From: Mycobacterium dioxanotrophicus
Lineage (GTDB): Bacteria; Actinomycetota; Actinomycetes; Mycobacteriales; Mycobacteriaceae
Assembly: GCF_002157835.1 (NCBI RefSeq)
Contig: NZ_CP020809.1
Span: forward strand, 1,550,001 to 1,614,000
Direction: 5' to 3'
DNA: 64,000 bases
Shown: one piece after another, positions 16,889 to 24,946 of the stretch
How the letters are laid out: every line of letters starts with the position of its first letter
How positions within the stretch are numbered: position 1 is the first letter of the stretch
The notes under the pieces: model-generated
What the model was told of the DNA's origin: nothing
The model's database searches: none
The model's input: only the letters and a program-made list of their open reading frames with translations
Translations under genes and position numbers: made by a program

Positions 16889-17700
16889 TGGTGGACCCGG
16901 TAGAGGATGAAAGCGCGGCTGTGCTCGGCCACCACATGAATGTCGATCCAGCGTTCACGGGCGAGTAGCTCGTTGCGTCCGATGTCGTGAACATAGCGCG
17001 GACGATCGGTGGCGTGGTGCTTGCCGTCGTAGTCGATCCCGACCATCGGCTCGTCGTACCCCATGTCGATGAACGCCTCGCTGAAACCGTCGGTCACCCG
17101 AATCTGCGTGCGGGGTCGCGGTAGACCGTCGTCGATCAAAATCAGACGTATTCGGGTCTCCTGAGGTGATTCGGCGCCGGCGTCCATCAAATCCAGAGCC
17201 ACCTCTGCCCGACGTAGTCCGCGAGCCCGTGGATAGCGTTCGGCGAGACACAGAGCGTCCAGCGCCTTGACGTCGGTGGCCCGCGCGAGCGCGTCAAGAT
17301 TGCTCACGGCCAGGTTTCGCTGCAGGTGGCGTGCGAGATCCAGTGCGGTTCGTTCTGGAGTCGTCACTGGTAGGCCAGAGACCTCAACTATCTCGTCGGC
17401 CTCAATGCGCTCGTTGCGCACGATAACCCCCGGTGGCGGCCGGCCGTTGCGCCAGAGCAGCTCTACGGGTGCGTCGTCAGGAATCCACAGCGCGCCGTGC
17501 ATCGCGGCCGCAGCGCGACCGGCGATCACGCCGTTGCGGCCAGACCACAGCCAGGCGCCGGTGGTTCGGCGTCGCAAGGTCTGCGTCGCAGCCCTGGGCA
17601 AATACACGTCGGGAAAGATCGCCGTGTAGTTCCATCTCAGGGAGCTGCGGGTGAGCGCACCACGTTTGAGCATCTCGCTGCCGATGAAGACCTCTCGCAT
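16861..17700 (-). CDS. AbiEi-like / DUF559-type nuclease-fold protein
   Basis: A 279-residue protein with an N-terminal winged-helix region (GALTRSSLRWNY, FPDVYLPRAA), a middle region typical of AbiEi-like proteins (GLPVTTPERTALDLARHL) and a C-terminal Vsr/DUF559-like domain (SPQETRIRLILIDDGLP, then VGIDYDGKHH with the acidic-Lys core of PD-(D/E)xK-type folds). Mycobacteria carry several such genes of unknown function. ATG 17700 is preferred over an upstream start that would overlap repeat C. The gene sits exactly between two copies of repeat family 1, the downstream one supplying its C-terminus. No toxin partner is adjacent, so a toxin-antitoxin role is not supported. Confidence 0.72.
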   Translation of the reverse strand: MREVFIGSEMLKRGALTRSSLRWNYTAIFPDVYLPRAATQTLRRRTTGAWLWSGRNGVIAGRAAAAMHGALWIPDDAPVELLWRNGRPPPGVIVRNERIEADEIVEVSGLPVTTPERTALDLARHLQRNLAVSNLDALARATDVKALDALCLAERYPRARGLRRAEVALDLMDAGAESPQETRIRLILIDDGLPRPRTQIRVTDGFSEAFIDMGYDEPMVGIDYDGKHHATDRPRYVHDIGRNELLARERWIDIHVVAEHSRAFILYRVHQALRLRAGS

Positions 17701-17743
17701 GCGGAGATGCTGGAACGAGAGACCGACAAATACAGCCACCAAT

Positions 17744-17807
17744 GTCGAGATTGCGCACAGGGATGTGGATAACTCGAAATCACGACCCTGGACGCAATGT
17801 CAACGCC
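17744..17807. repeat. Palindromic repeat, family 1 copy C
   Basis: The arms ATTGCGCACAGGG (17750-17762) and CCCTGGACGCAAT (17786-17798) enclose GTGG and TCACGACCCTGG; the outer bases GTCGAG and TGTCAACGCC are related to copy B but pair less perfectly. It lies upstream of the nuclease-like gene and between it and pmt. Confidence 0.75.
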
Positions 17808-17857
17808 GCCCCAACAGCCACGACATCCCAACCGACCCGACGCGCAAAGCAGCGGAC

Positions 17858-19408
17858 CTACCGCCAACTCGGCAGCATGATCTCCAGATTCCAGGTGCCC
17901 TGGGAGATCGGCAGCCCGGTCAGAATCGGGTACATCCAGGCGAAGTTCGTGATGACGAGCGCGACGTAGCCGCACGCCACCAGCAGGCCCAACGTTCGGC
18001 GCTCAGGGTTCTGGTTCGGCTTGTGCAGGATGTCGCCGAGGATCAGCGCGAGCGCCAGCACCAGGAAGGGCGCCATCACCACGGCGTAGAAGAAGTACAT
18101 CTGCCGGTCGATGTCGCCGAACCAGGGCAGGAATCCGGCGGAGTAACCGACGAGCACCACGGCGTAGCGCCAATCGCGACGGACGACGGCCCGCCACACC
18201 GTCCAGCCGATCACCGGCACGGCGATGAACCACATCGCCGGGGTGCCGACGAGCATCACCGCCTTGACGCAGGACTGCGCGCCGCAGCCCGGCACATCGT
18301 GGTTGTCGATCGCGTACAGCACGGGCCGCAGCGACATCGGCCACGTCCACGGCTTGGATTCCCACGGATGGTGATTGCCCGCGGCGTTGGTCAGCCCGGA
18401 GTGGAAGTGGTAGGCCGCGTACGTGTAATGCCACAGTGAGCGGATCGCGTCGGGCAGTGGCAGCAGGGAATTCTCGCCGATCGACTGCCCAACCTCGTGG
18501 CGGTTGACGGCCGTCTCGGACGCGAACCACGGCGCATACGACGCGAGGTACACGCCGAACGGAATCAGGCCGAGGGCGTAGACAGCAGGGCCCAGGTCGC
18601 GGCGCAGCACGCCCTGCCAGGGTTGCGGCACCTTGTACTGCTTGCGGGCGACGGCGTCCAGCACCAGTGTCATCGCGCCGAAGAAGACCACGAAGTACAG
18701 GCCCGACCACTTCGTCGCGCATGCCAGTCCCAGCAGCACGCCCGCGCCGAAGCGCCACCAGCGCACACCCAGCCGCGGACCCCACGGCGTCTCGGCGATC
18801 CGGCCTGCGGCATAGGCGATGTACATGCGTTCCCGGACCTGGTCGCGGTCGACCATGAGGGCCCCGAAGGCCGCCACCACGAACAGCACCAGGAATCCGT
18901 CCAACAGCGCGGTGCGGGCCGCGACGAAGCTGGCGCCGTCGGCGGTCAGCAGCAGCCCGGCGATGGCGCCGACCAGCGTCGACCGGGTGATCCGGCGCGC
19001 GATGCGGGCCACCAGCACCACCATGATCACGCCGCACACCGCGCCGGTGAACCGCCAGCCGACCCCGTTGTAGCCGAAGAGCGCTTCGCCGATGGCGATC
19101 AACTGCTTGCCCACCGGCGGGTGGACCACCAGGCCGTAGCCCGGATTGTCCTCGACACCGTGGTTGAACAGCATCTGCCAGGCCTGCGGCGCGTAGTGCT
19201 TCTCGTCGAAGATCGGCGTGCCCGCGTCGGTCGGCGAGCCGAGGTTGAGGAACCGGCTGACAGCGGCCAGCGCGGCGATGACGGCGGTCATGGCCCAGCC
19301 CTGCAGGCGGTCCAGCGGCCCGAAGTCGGCGGCCGGAATCACCGGCGCCGGGCTGATGAGCGGAACCGCGTGCTGCGCCGTCGGCGTATCGGTGGCGGTG
19401 GCGGTCAC
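17858..19408 (-). CDS. pmt: Protein O-mannosyltransferase (GT39)
   Basis: A 516-residue polytopic membrane enzyme that transfers mannose from polyprenyl-phosphomannose to secreted proteins. The catalytic acidic pair is in FDEKHYAPQAWQ near residue 60, the first large extracytoplasmic loop of the PMT family. At least ten hydrophobic segments follow. The GTG at 19408 is used, giving a length like Rv1002c (about 520); the open frame extends further upstream but only as antisense of rsmI. It is divergent from rsmI with 24 bp between starts. Confidence 0.93.
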   Translation of the reverse strand: MTATATDTPTAQHAVPLISPAPVIPAADFGPLDRLQGWAMTAVIAALAAVSRFLNLGSPTDAGTPIFDEKHYAPQAWQMLFNHGVEDNPGYGLVVHPPVGKQLIAIGEALFGYNGVGWRFTGAVCGVIMVVLVARIARRITRSTLVGAIAGLLLTADGASFVAARTALLDGFLVLFVVAAFGALMVDRDQVRERMYIAYAAGRIAETPWGPRLGVRWWRFGAGVLLGLACATKWSGLYFVVFFGAMTLVLDAVARKQYKVPQPWQGVLRRDLGPAVYALGLIPFGVYLASYAPWFASETAVNRHEVGQSIGENSLLPLPDAIRSLWHYTYAAYHFHSGLTNAAGNHHPWESKPWTWPMSLRPVLYAIDNHDVPGCGAQSCVKAVMLVGTPAMWFIAVPVIGWTVWRAVVRRDWRYAVVLVGYSAGFLPWFGDIDRQMYFFYAVVMAPFLVLALALILGDILHKPNQNPERRTLGLLVACGYVALVITNFAWMYPILTGLPISQGTWNLEIMLPSWR

Positions 19409-19432
19409 GCAAGCGATCGTAGGCTGTCGGGC

Positions 19433-20269
19433 GTGACACCCGGCAAACTGCTGATCGGCGCGACGCCGCTGGGCCAGCCATCGGACGCCTCCGCGCGACT
19501 GGTCGCGGCGCTCGCGGACGCGGACATCGTGGCCGCTGAGGACACCCGGCGCATCCGCGTGCTGGCGCAGGCGCTGGGCGTCACGCCTGCGGGTCGGATA
19601 CTGAGCTTCTTCGACCAGAACGAGGCCAGCCGGGTACCGGGCCTGGTCGAGGAGATCACGGCGGGGGCGACGGTGCTGGTGGTCAGCGACGCCGGGATGC
19701 CGTTGATCAACGACCCGGGCTACCGATTGGTGGCCGCCTGCGTGGAGGCCGGGGTGCCGATCAGCTGCCTGCCCGGACCGTCGGCTGTGACGACCGCGCT
19801 GGCGGTGTCGGGGCTGGCGTCCGATCGGTTCTGCTTCGAGGGCTTCGCGCCGCGCAAGCAGGCCGCCCGCATGACGTGGCTGCGGAGCCTCGCCGGCGAG
19901 CTGCGCACCTGTGTGTTCTTCGAATCCCCGCGCCGGTTGGCCGACACCCTGCGCGACGCCGTCGAGGTGCTGGGTCCGCAGCGGCGTGTCGTGGTGTGCC
20001 GCGAGCTGACCAAGACCCATGAGGAGATCAAGCGCGGCACTCTGGCAGAACTCGCCGACTGGGCCGCCGACGGGGTGCTGGGGGAGATCACCGTGGTGCT
20101 CGCCGGCGCCACGCCGACCGCCGACCTGCCCACCCTGGTCGCCGAGGTCGAGGAACTGGTCGACGCCGGAGCCCGGGTCAAGGACGCCTGCGCCGAGGTG
20201 ATCGCCGCGCATCCGGGCGCACCGTCACGGCGTGAGTTGTACGACGCCGTTCTGCGGGCCAGGGATTGA
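19433..20269 (+). CDS. rsmI: 16S rRNA 2'-O-methyltransferase RsmI
   Basis: A 278-residue SAM-dependent methyltransferase of the tetrapyrrole-methylase fold that modifies C1402 of 16S rRNA. The family motifs LLIGATPLGQPSD, AAEDTRR, VVSDAGMPLINDPGYRLV and CLPGPSAVTTAL are all present in order. GTG 19433 begins at the usual N-terminus (VTPGKLL). It is divergent from pmt as Rv1003 is from Rv1002c. After it the conserved order is broken by the MarR-decarboxylase cassette. Confidence 0.93.
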   Translation: MTPGKLLIGATPLGQPSDASARLVAALADADIVAAEDTRRIRVLAQALGVTPAGRILSFFDQNEASRVPGLVEEITAGATVLVVSDAGMPLINDPGYRLVAACVEAGVPISCLPGPSAVTTALAVSGLASDRFCFEGFAPRKQAARMTWLRSLAGELRTCVFFESPRRLADTLRDAVEVLGPQRRVVVCRELTKTHEEIKRGTLAELADWAADGVLGEITVVLAGATPTADLPTLVAEVEELVDAGARVKDACAEVIAAHPGAPSRRELYDAVLRARD

Positions 20270-20297
20270 GGGTCCCCCAGTCGTCACGCGGTGCGGG

Positions 20298-20768
20298 TTA
20301 CGACTCGACCTGCAGTAGCGCGGTGAGCAGGCTGCCGCCGGGGACACCGTCGTCACCGAACATCTGTTGTTGAAGTTCGATCATGACCGGCAGCGCGCGC
20401 CGCAGCACCGCCAGCCCGTCAGCCGTGATCTCCACGTTCTTGGCGCGCACATCAGAGGAGCTACGGGGTCGGGATATCCAGCCCTTGCCTTCCAGCGCCT
20501 TCATCATGTGGGACACCTGCATGGGTGCGACATCGCCCGCCCGCGCCAACTGCGCCTGGGTGACAGGTTCACCGGAACGGCCCAGCCACGCGGCGAGCGC
20601 CAGCGTCTGGAACTGCAGGTGGGTGAGGTTGAAATCGGCCAGCGCACGGTCGGCTTCGCGGATATATCGGTGCAGGACCCGCCAGAGCACGAACCCGATG
20701 GCCTTGTCCGGACCTCCGAGTGAGCCCGTCGCGAACAGCTCCTCGATCGCGTCTGCATCGTTGCCCAC
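20298..20768 (-). CDS. MarR-family regulator of the decarboxylase cassette
   Basis: A 156-residue MarR protein: long N-terminal helix, DNA-binding helices (TQAQLARAGDVAPMQVSHMMKALEGKG), wing (WISRPRSSSDVRAKNVEIT) and C-terminal dimer helices. GTG 20768 is chosen since the upstream frame is antisense of the divergent gene. A perfect 12-bp palindrome lies 39 bp upstream of its start and 11 bp before the divergent operon, so it most likely represses both. The inducer is probably an aromatic acid, judging from the neighbours; this is inference. Confidence 0.85.
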   Translation of the reverse strand: MGNDADAIEELFATGSLGGPDKAIGFVLWRVLHRYIREADRALADFNLTHLQFQTLALAAWLGRSGEPVTQAQLARAGDVAPMQVSHMMKALEGKGWISRPRSSSDVRAKNVEITADGLAVLRRALPVMIELQQQMFGDDGVPGGSLLTALLQVES

Positions 20769-20806
20769 GACGGAGAGCCTAGACAATCGAGCGTTGCCCA
20801 ATATTA

Positions 20807-20818
20807 TAAACGCGTTTA
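20807..20818. promoter_or_regulatory. MarR operator candidate
   Basis: The perfect palindrome TAAACGCGTTTA lies in an A/T-rich 60-bp gap between the divergent MarR gene and the decarboxylase operon (start 20829). The surrounding ATATTATAA on one side and ATTTTGATATG on the other look like overlapping promoter elements for the two directions. Confidence 0.65.
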
Positions 20819-20828
20819 CTATTTTGAT

Positions 20829-21830
20829 ATGAGCATCATCGACCTTGACATCGGATTTCACAACTACGAGCACGTAAGCCCGTTGATCGACGGCACCGTG
20901 CCTATCGCGGGGGTTGCCCCCAGATTTCACACTGCGACGATCGTGTCTGACATCTTCGAGCGGATGCTGCGCGGTCGCGAATTCGGCGTCGCAGAACTGG
21001 GACTGACGTATTACCTGCGCACCCTCGATCTCGCCGACCCACCGTTCATCGCCCTGCCGGTATTTCTGGCGCGTCAGTTCCGCCATTCGGCGATCTTCGT
21101 CAACCGATCCAGCGGTATCGAAGCTCCGGAGGACCTGATCGGTAAGACCGTCGGCGAATTCGCCTTGTACGGCCATGATGCGGGTGTCACCGCCAAGGGC
21201 ATGCTGTCCGACGAATACGGCGTGAGACCGGAGCAATGCCGTTGGGTCATCGGCGGATTCGACTGGCCCATGGCACCGTTCGACTTCGTCCCGCAACCGC
21301 ACCCCGCCGATGTGGCGGTGACGCGGGCCGGTGCGGATCGGGCGCTCGGGCCCATGCTCGACTCCGGTGAGCTCGACGCGCTGATCTCCGCCGACGTACC
21401 GGCCTGTGTGATCGACGGGTCGCCGAACGTCGCGCGATTGTTCGACGACTACCTGCCGGTTGAGCGTGACTACTTCGTGCGCACCGGAATCTTCCCGATC
21501 ATGCACACCGTGGTGATCCGGCGCGATCTCGTCGAGCGCCACCCTGGTCTGGCGCGGTCCGTTTATCGGGCCTTCTGTGACGCCAAAGATGTTGTCGCCC
21601 AGCAATACCGGACCGGCCGGATCTTCAATCACGTCGACGTGATGACACCGTGGATCAGCGCACTGTACGACGACAACCTCAGCCTCTTCGGAGCGGACTG
21701 GTGGCCCTACGGCGTGGCCGCCAACCGGCGGGCGGTCGATGCCTTCCTGCGGTGGCATTTCGAACAGCAGCTGTCGCTGCGACGTTGGACCTGTGAGGAC
21801 ATCTTTGTAGAGGAGCTGCTGGACACATGA
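20829..21830 (+). CDS. 4,5-dihydroxyphthalate decarboxylase-like protein
   Basis: A 333-residue protein with a periplasmic-binding-protein-like fold but no signal peptide. The early segment HVSPLIDGTVPI, then FERMLRGREFGVAELGLTYYL, is the signature of Pht5-type 4,5-dihydroxyphthalate decarboxylases and their relatives. Later IGKTVGEFALYGHDAGVTAKGML and WVIGGFDWP fit the same family. The ATG at 20829 follows the palindrome. It overlaps the next gene by ATGA (21827-21830). Many proteins annotated this way have untested substrates, so a decarboxylase acting on an aromatic acid is likely but the compound is unknown. Confidence 0.72.
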   Translation: MSIIDLDIGFHNYEHVSPLIDGTVPIAGVAPRFHTATIVSDIFERMLRGREFGVAELGLTYYLRTLDLADPPFIALPVFLARQFRHSAIFVNRSSGIEAPEDLIGKTVGEFALYGHDAGVTAKGMLSDEYGVRPEQCRWVIGGFDWPMAPFDFVPQPHPADVAVTRAGADRALGPMLDSGELDALISADVPACVIDGSPNVARLFDDYLPVERDYFVRTGIFPIMHTVVIRRDLVERHPGLARSVYRAFCDAKDVVAQQYRTGRIFNHVDVMTPWISALYDDNLSLFGADWWPYGVAANRRAVDAFLRWHFEQQLSLRRWTCEDIFVEELLDT

Positions 21831-22804
21831 AGATCGTCGGATTGGAAGAACACTTCGTCACCCCTGATCTCCTCGACGCGTGGGCGGCGGTGGAGCCGCA
21901 CTGGCAGGATCTCGCCATGCCGGCACACGGCGACTGGGCGCGGCGCCTGCTCGACCTCGGCGACGAGCGGGTGGCCGCGATGGACGACACCGGACTCGAT
22001 GTCCAGGTGGTGTCCATCACCGCGCCGGGGCTGCAGAACCTGGCCCCTGTCGACGCCGTGCGGCTGCAGACCGACTGCAACGACCGCCTGGCCGGAGCGG
22101 TGGCCGCGCGCCCCGACCGACTGCAGGGGTTCGCGACGTTGGCCACGCCTGATCCCCGCGCAGCTGCCGACGAACTCGGCCGGGCGGTCACGAAGCTGGG
22201 CTTGCACGGCGCGATGCTGTTCGGCCGGTCCCGCGACCGCAATCTCGACCATCCGGACAACTGGACCCTCTTCGAAGCGGCCGAAGCCCTCAATGCACCG
22301 CTGTACGTCCACCCGCAGTCGCCGCTGCCGGAGGTCCGCCGCGCCTACTACGACGGGCTAGGCGCCGCTCTCGACAACGCATTCGCCACCCACGGCATCG
22401 GCTGGCACTACGAAACCGGTGTCCAGCTGCTGCGTCTCATCCTCGGCGGTGTCTTCGACCGCTTTCCCGGGCTGCAGGTGATCGTCGGTCACTGGGGAGA
22501 GCTGGTCTTGTTCTACCTTGAGCGCATCAACCGGTTGTCGGCCGTTGCCGAGTTGCAGCGTCCGGTGTCGGAGTACCTGCGGACCAATGTGTACGTCACT
22601 CCCAGCGGCATGCTCAGTCGGCGGTATCTGCACTGGGCGCTCGACGTCGTCGGTGCCGACCGGATCATGTTCTCCACCGACTATCCCTATATATCGGTGC
22701 CCGACGGCGCCAGCAGGAAATTCCTGGAGCAACTCGACGACGCTGACCGGGAGAAGATCGCGTCCGGCAACTGGGACCGGCTGTGCGCCGCTATCCGGCG
22801 CTGA
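21827..22804 (+). CDS. Amidohydrolase-superfamily decarboxylase (gamma-resorcylate decarboxylase/ACMSD type)
   Basis: A 325-residue TIM-barrel metal enzyme of the amidohydrolase-2 group. The metal-binding pattern is visible: N-terminal GLEEHF (E7 and H9), YVHPQS (His), VGHWGE (His) and FSTDYPY (Asp), as in 2,6-dihydroxybenzoate and related decarboxylases. It is coupled to the upstream gene by a 4-bp overlap, and its end overlaps convergent pabB by 14 bp. The pair would carry out non-oxidative decarboxylation steps on hydroxylated aromatic acids; which one is not determinable. Confidence 0.8.
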   Translation: MKIVGLEEHFVTPDLLDAWAAVEPHWQDLAMPAHGDWARRLLDLGDERVAAMDDTGLDVQVVSITAPGLQNLAPVDAVRLQTDCNDRLAGAVAARPDRLQGFATLATPDPRAAADELGRAVTKLGLHGAMLFGRSRDRNLDHPDNWTLFEAAEALNAPLYVHPQSPLPEVRRAYYDGLGAALDNAFATHGIGWHYETGVQLLRLILGGVFDRFPGLQVIVGHWGELVLFYLERINRLSAVAELQRPVSEYLRTNVYVTPSGMLSRRYLHWALDVVGADRIMFSTDYPYISVPDGASRKFLEQLDDADREKIASGNWDRLCAAIRR

Positions 22805-24017
22805 CGGACGACAGCGCCACAATGCTCGACGCCTTGTGCAGGCATTCCTCCCATTCCCGGTCCGGATCGGAGTCCGCGGTGATGCCGCCGCCGACGCCGA
22901 GCACCGCTGACCCGTCGGCGCCGAACTCCACGGTCCGGATCGCGACGTTGAGTTCACAGCCCGCCACCGGTGAAGCCAAACCGACTGTGCCGCAATACAC
23001 TCCGCGGCGTGCCGGCTCCCATTGCCGCAGCAGTTGACGGGCGCGGGTCTTGGGAGTGCCGGTCACCGACGCCGGCGGGAAGGTGGCCTGCAACAGCTGA
23101 TCCATCGGCAGTTCGACGGGCACCTCGGCGGCGACCGTCGATACCAGATGCCACACCCCGGGCGCGGGTTGCACGACCAGGAGTTCGGGTACCGTCACGG
23201 TGCCGGTGGCGGCGACCCGGCCCAGGTCGTTGCGGACCAGGTCGACGATCATGACGTTCTCGGCGACGTCCTTGACCGAGGCGAGCAGGCCGGCCGGATC
23301 GGCGGACCGGGGCAGTGTGCCCTTGATCGGGCTGGACGTGACGTCGGTCCCGCGGCGGCGCAGGAACAGTTCCGGTGACAGCGACGCCACCGCACCCCAG
23401 TCACCGGCCAGGTAGGCGGCGCGCGACGGCACGGTCCGGGCTGCCGCGTCGGCGAAGAACTCCAGCGGATCCCCGTCGAGGTGACCGGTGAACCGCGTGC
23501 AGACACAGGCCTGGTACACCTCTCCCGCGGCGATCGCGTCAAGGCAGGCCAGTACACCGTGCCGGTGCACAGCCCGGTCAGGTGGCACCCAGTGCACGGC
23601 ATACGGGTTGGACTGTGGCGCGGGCAGATCCGCCAACCACGCGGGAAGCGCTGTGTCGGTGAGGCTTTCGTACCACCACTGGCCGTCGGAGTCTTGCCGC
23701 AGCACGCAGTCCGACCAGCCGCCCGCGGCTTCGGGGATGCGTGGCGGCAGCCCGTCGGCGCCGGGATCCGGGTAGGCCAGGTAGCCGAACCAGCCGCCGC
23801 CGACGGCCGGTCCGGCGGTATGGCTCGAGGTGAGCGGGAACGCCGCTGCCGCTGCCACCGGCCCCGTCACGAGTGACGGCGCGATCACCGCGCGGGAACC
23901 GAACCAGTCGCCGATCAACGCCGCCGGTCGCGGCAGGCCGGCGCGCGTGGCCGCAGTGGCGACGGCGCGCAGCACCGCTGGGGGCTCTCCCAGGGCGCCG
24001 AGCCGCTCGATCCGCAT
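22791..24017 (-). CDS. pabB: Aminodeoxychorismate synthase component I
   Basis: A 408-residue chorismate-utilising enzyme of the PabB/TrpE/MenF family, supplying 4-amino-4-deoxychorismate for folate. The C-terminal catalytic domain shows SPIKGTLPRS, DLVRNDLGRVAATGTV, FPPASVTGTPKTRA, RRGVYCGTVG and GVGGGITADSDPDREWEE, all standard. The KGT signature fits a PabB rather than a TrpE. It corresponds to Rv1005c. The 3' end overlaps the decarboxylase gene of the inserted cassette. Confidence 0.92.
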   Translation of the reverse strand: MRIERLGALGEPPAVLRAVATAATRAGLPRPAALIGDWFGSRAVIAPSLVTGPVAAAAAFPLTSSHTAGPAVGGGWFGYLAYPDPGADGLPPRIPEAAGGWSDCVLRQDSDGQWWYESLTDTALPAWLADLPAPQSNPYAVHWVPPDRAVHRHGVLACLDAIAAGEVYQACVCTRFTGHLDGDPLEFFADAAARTVPSRAAYLAGDWGAVASLSPELFLRRRGTDVTSSPIKGTLPRSADPAGLLASVKDVAENVMIVDLVRNDLGRVAATGTVTVPELLVVQPAPGVWHLVSTVAAEVPVELPMDQLLQATFPPASVTGTPKTRARQLLRQWEPARRGVYCGTVGLASPVAGCELNVAIRTVEFGADGSAVLGVGGGITADSDPDREWEECLHKASSIVALSSVSAG

Positions 24018-24037
24018 GCCACCAGCGTGGCAGAGTC

Positions 24038-24946
24038 TCAGCGGCTGATCACGCGCGGGATGTCGACGCCTGTCAGCTTGTCCGGGTTGCGCATGGCGTA
24101 GAAGTGGGTGATCTTGCCGTCCACGACCTCGACGGTGACCACGCCCTCGAAGCTGTCCTCGAGGTACAGCTTGTACGCCGGGGCGTTGTTGTAGGTGGTC
24201 GGTTCGAAGCGGCCGCCCTGCCCGACGAACCGCATCAGCCCCATCACCAACTTCGCCACCGATTGCGCTCCCGACACCGGCCGTCGTGCCGCGCTGCGCT
24301 TACCGTCGCTGTCGGCCGTCCACACCACATCTGGCGCGAGCAATTCCAACAGCACATTCACGTCGCCGGTGGCCGCCGCGGTGAAGAACCGCTGGGTGAC
24401 CTCCGTCGAAAGCTGCGGATCCACGGGATCGAACCGTTTGCGTCGCGTTTGCACGTGCTCGCGGGCCCGGTGTGCCATCTGCCGCACCGCGCTCGCGGAT
24501 TTGTCTACCGCCGAGGCGATTTCGTCGTGACTGAAGCCGAACACCTCGCGCAGGACGAACACCGCACGCTCGTCGGGGCTCAGCGTCTCCAGGACCACCA
24601 GCATGGCCATGGACACTGACTCGGCCAGCACCACGTCGGCGGCGCCGTCGCGCGTCTCCAACAGCAGCGGCTCGGGCAGCCAGGGGCCGACATAGTCCTC
24701 GCGCCTACGGGATTGGGCCCGCAAAGCGTTGAGCGCCTGGCGCGTGACCAACTGGGCCAGATAGGCCTTGGTGTCGGTCACGCCTGCCAGGTCGACCTCG
24801 GCCCAGCGCAGGTAACTCTCCTGCAGCACATCGTCGGATTCCGTTGCTGTGCCCAGTATTTCGTAGGCGATGGTGAACAGGAGCGGCCTCAGATGCGTGA
24901 ACCGCTCGGCGTGCTCGGTCGAGTTGCCTGTGCTGGGTGTACTCAT
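24038..24946 (-). CDS. ECF41-type sigma factor with SnoaL-like C-terminal domain
   Basis: A 302-residue sigma factor. Region 2 (about 15-80) and region 4 (about 115-170, SHDEIASAVDKSASAVRQMAHRA) are joined by a linker with the ECF41 signature WLPEP. A ~130-residue SnoaL/NTF2-like C-terminal extension follows, with the NPDKL motif (MRNPDKLTG), which in ECF41 replaces a separate anti-sigma factor. The start ATG overlaps the oxidoreductase stop by 4 bp (24943-24946), so the two are co-translated. ECF41 genes are typically linked to a carboxymuconolactone decarboxylase, oxidoreductase or epimerase; here it is the oxidoreductase. Confidence 0.92.
   Translation of the reverse strand: MSTPSTGNSTEHAERFTHLRPLLFTIAYEILGTATESDDVLQESYLRWAEVDLAGVTDTKAYLAQLVTRQALNALRAQSRRREDYVGPWLPEPLLLETRDGAADVVLAESVSMAMLVVLETLSPDERAVFVLREVFGFSHDEIASAVDKSASAVRQMAHRAREHVQTRRKRFDPVDPQLSTEVTQRFFTAAATGDVNVLLELLAPDVVWTADSDGKRSAARRPVSGAQSVAKLVMGLMRFVGQGGRFEPTTYNNAPAYKLYLEDSFEGVVTVEVVDGKITHFYAMRNPDKLTGVDIPRVISR

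Noticed and set aside
16861..17700. Abi-type toxin-antitoxin pair
   Set aside because: The AbiEi-like protein has no adjacent AbiEii-type nucleotidyltransferase, so there is no pair.
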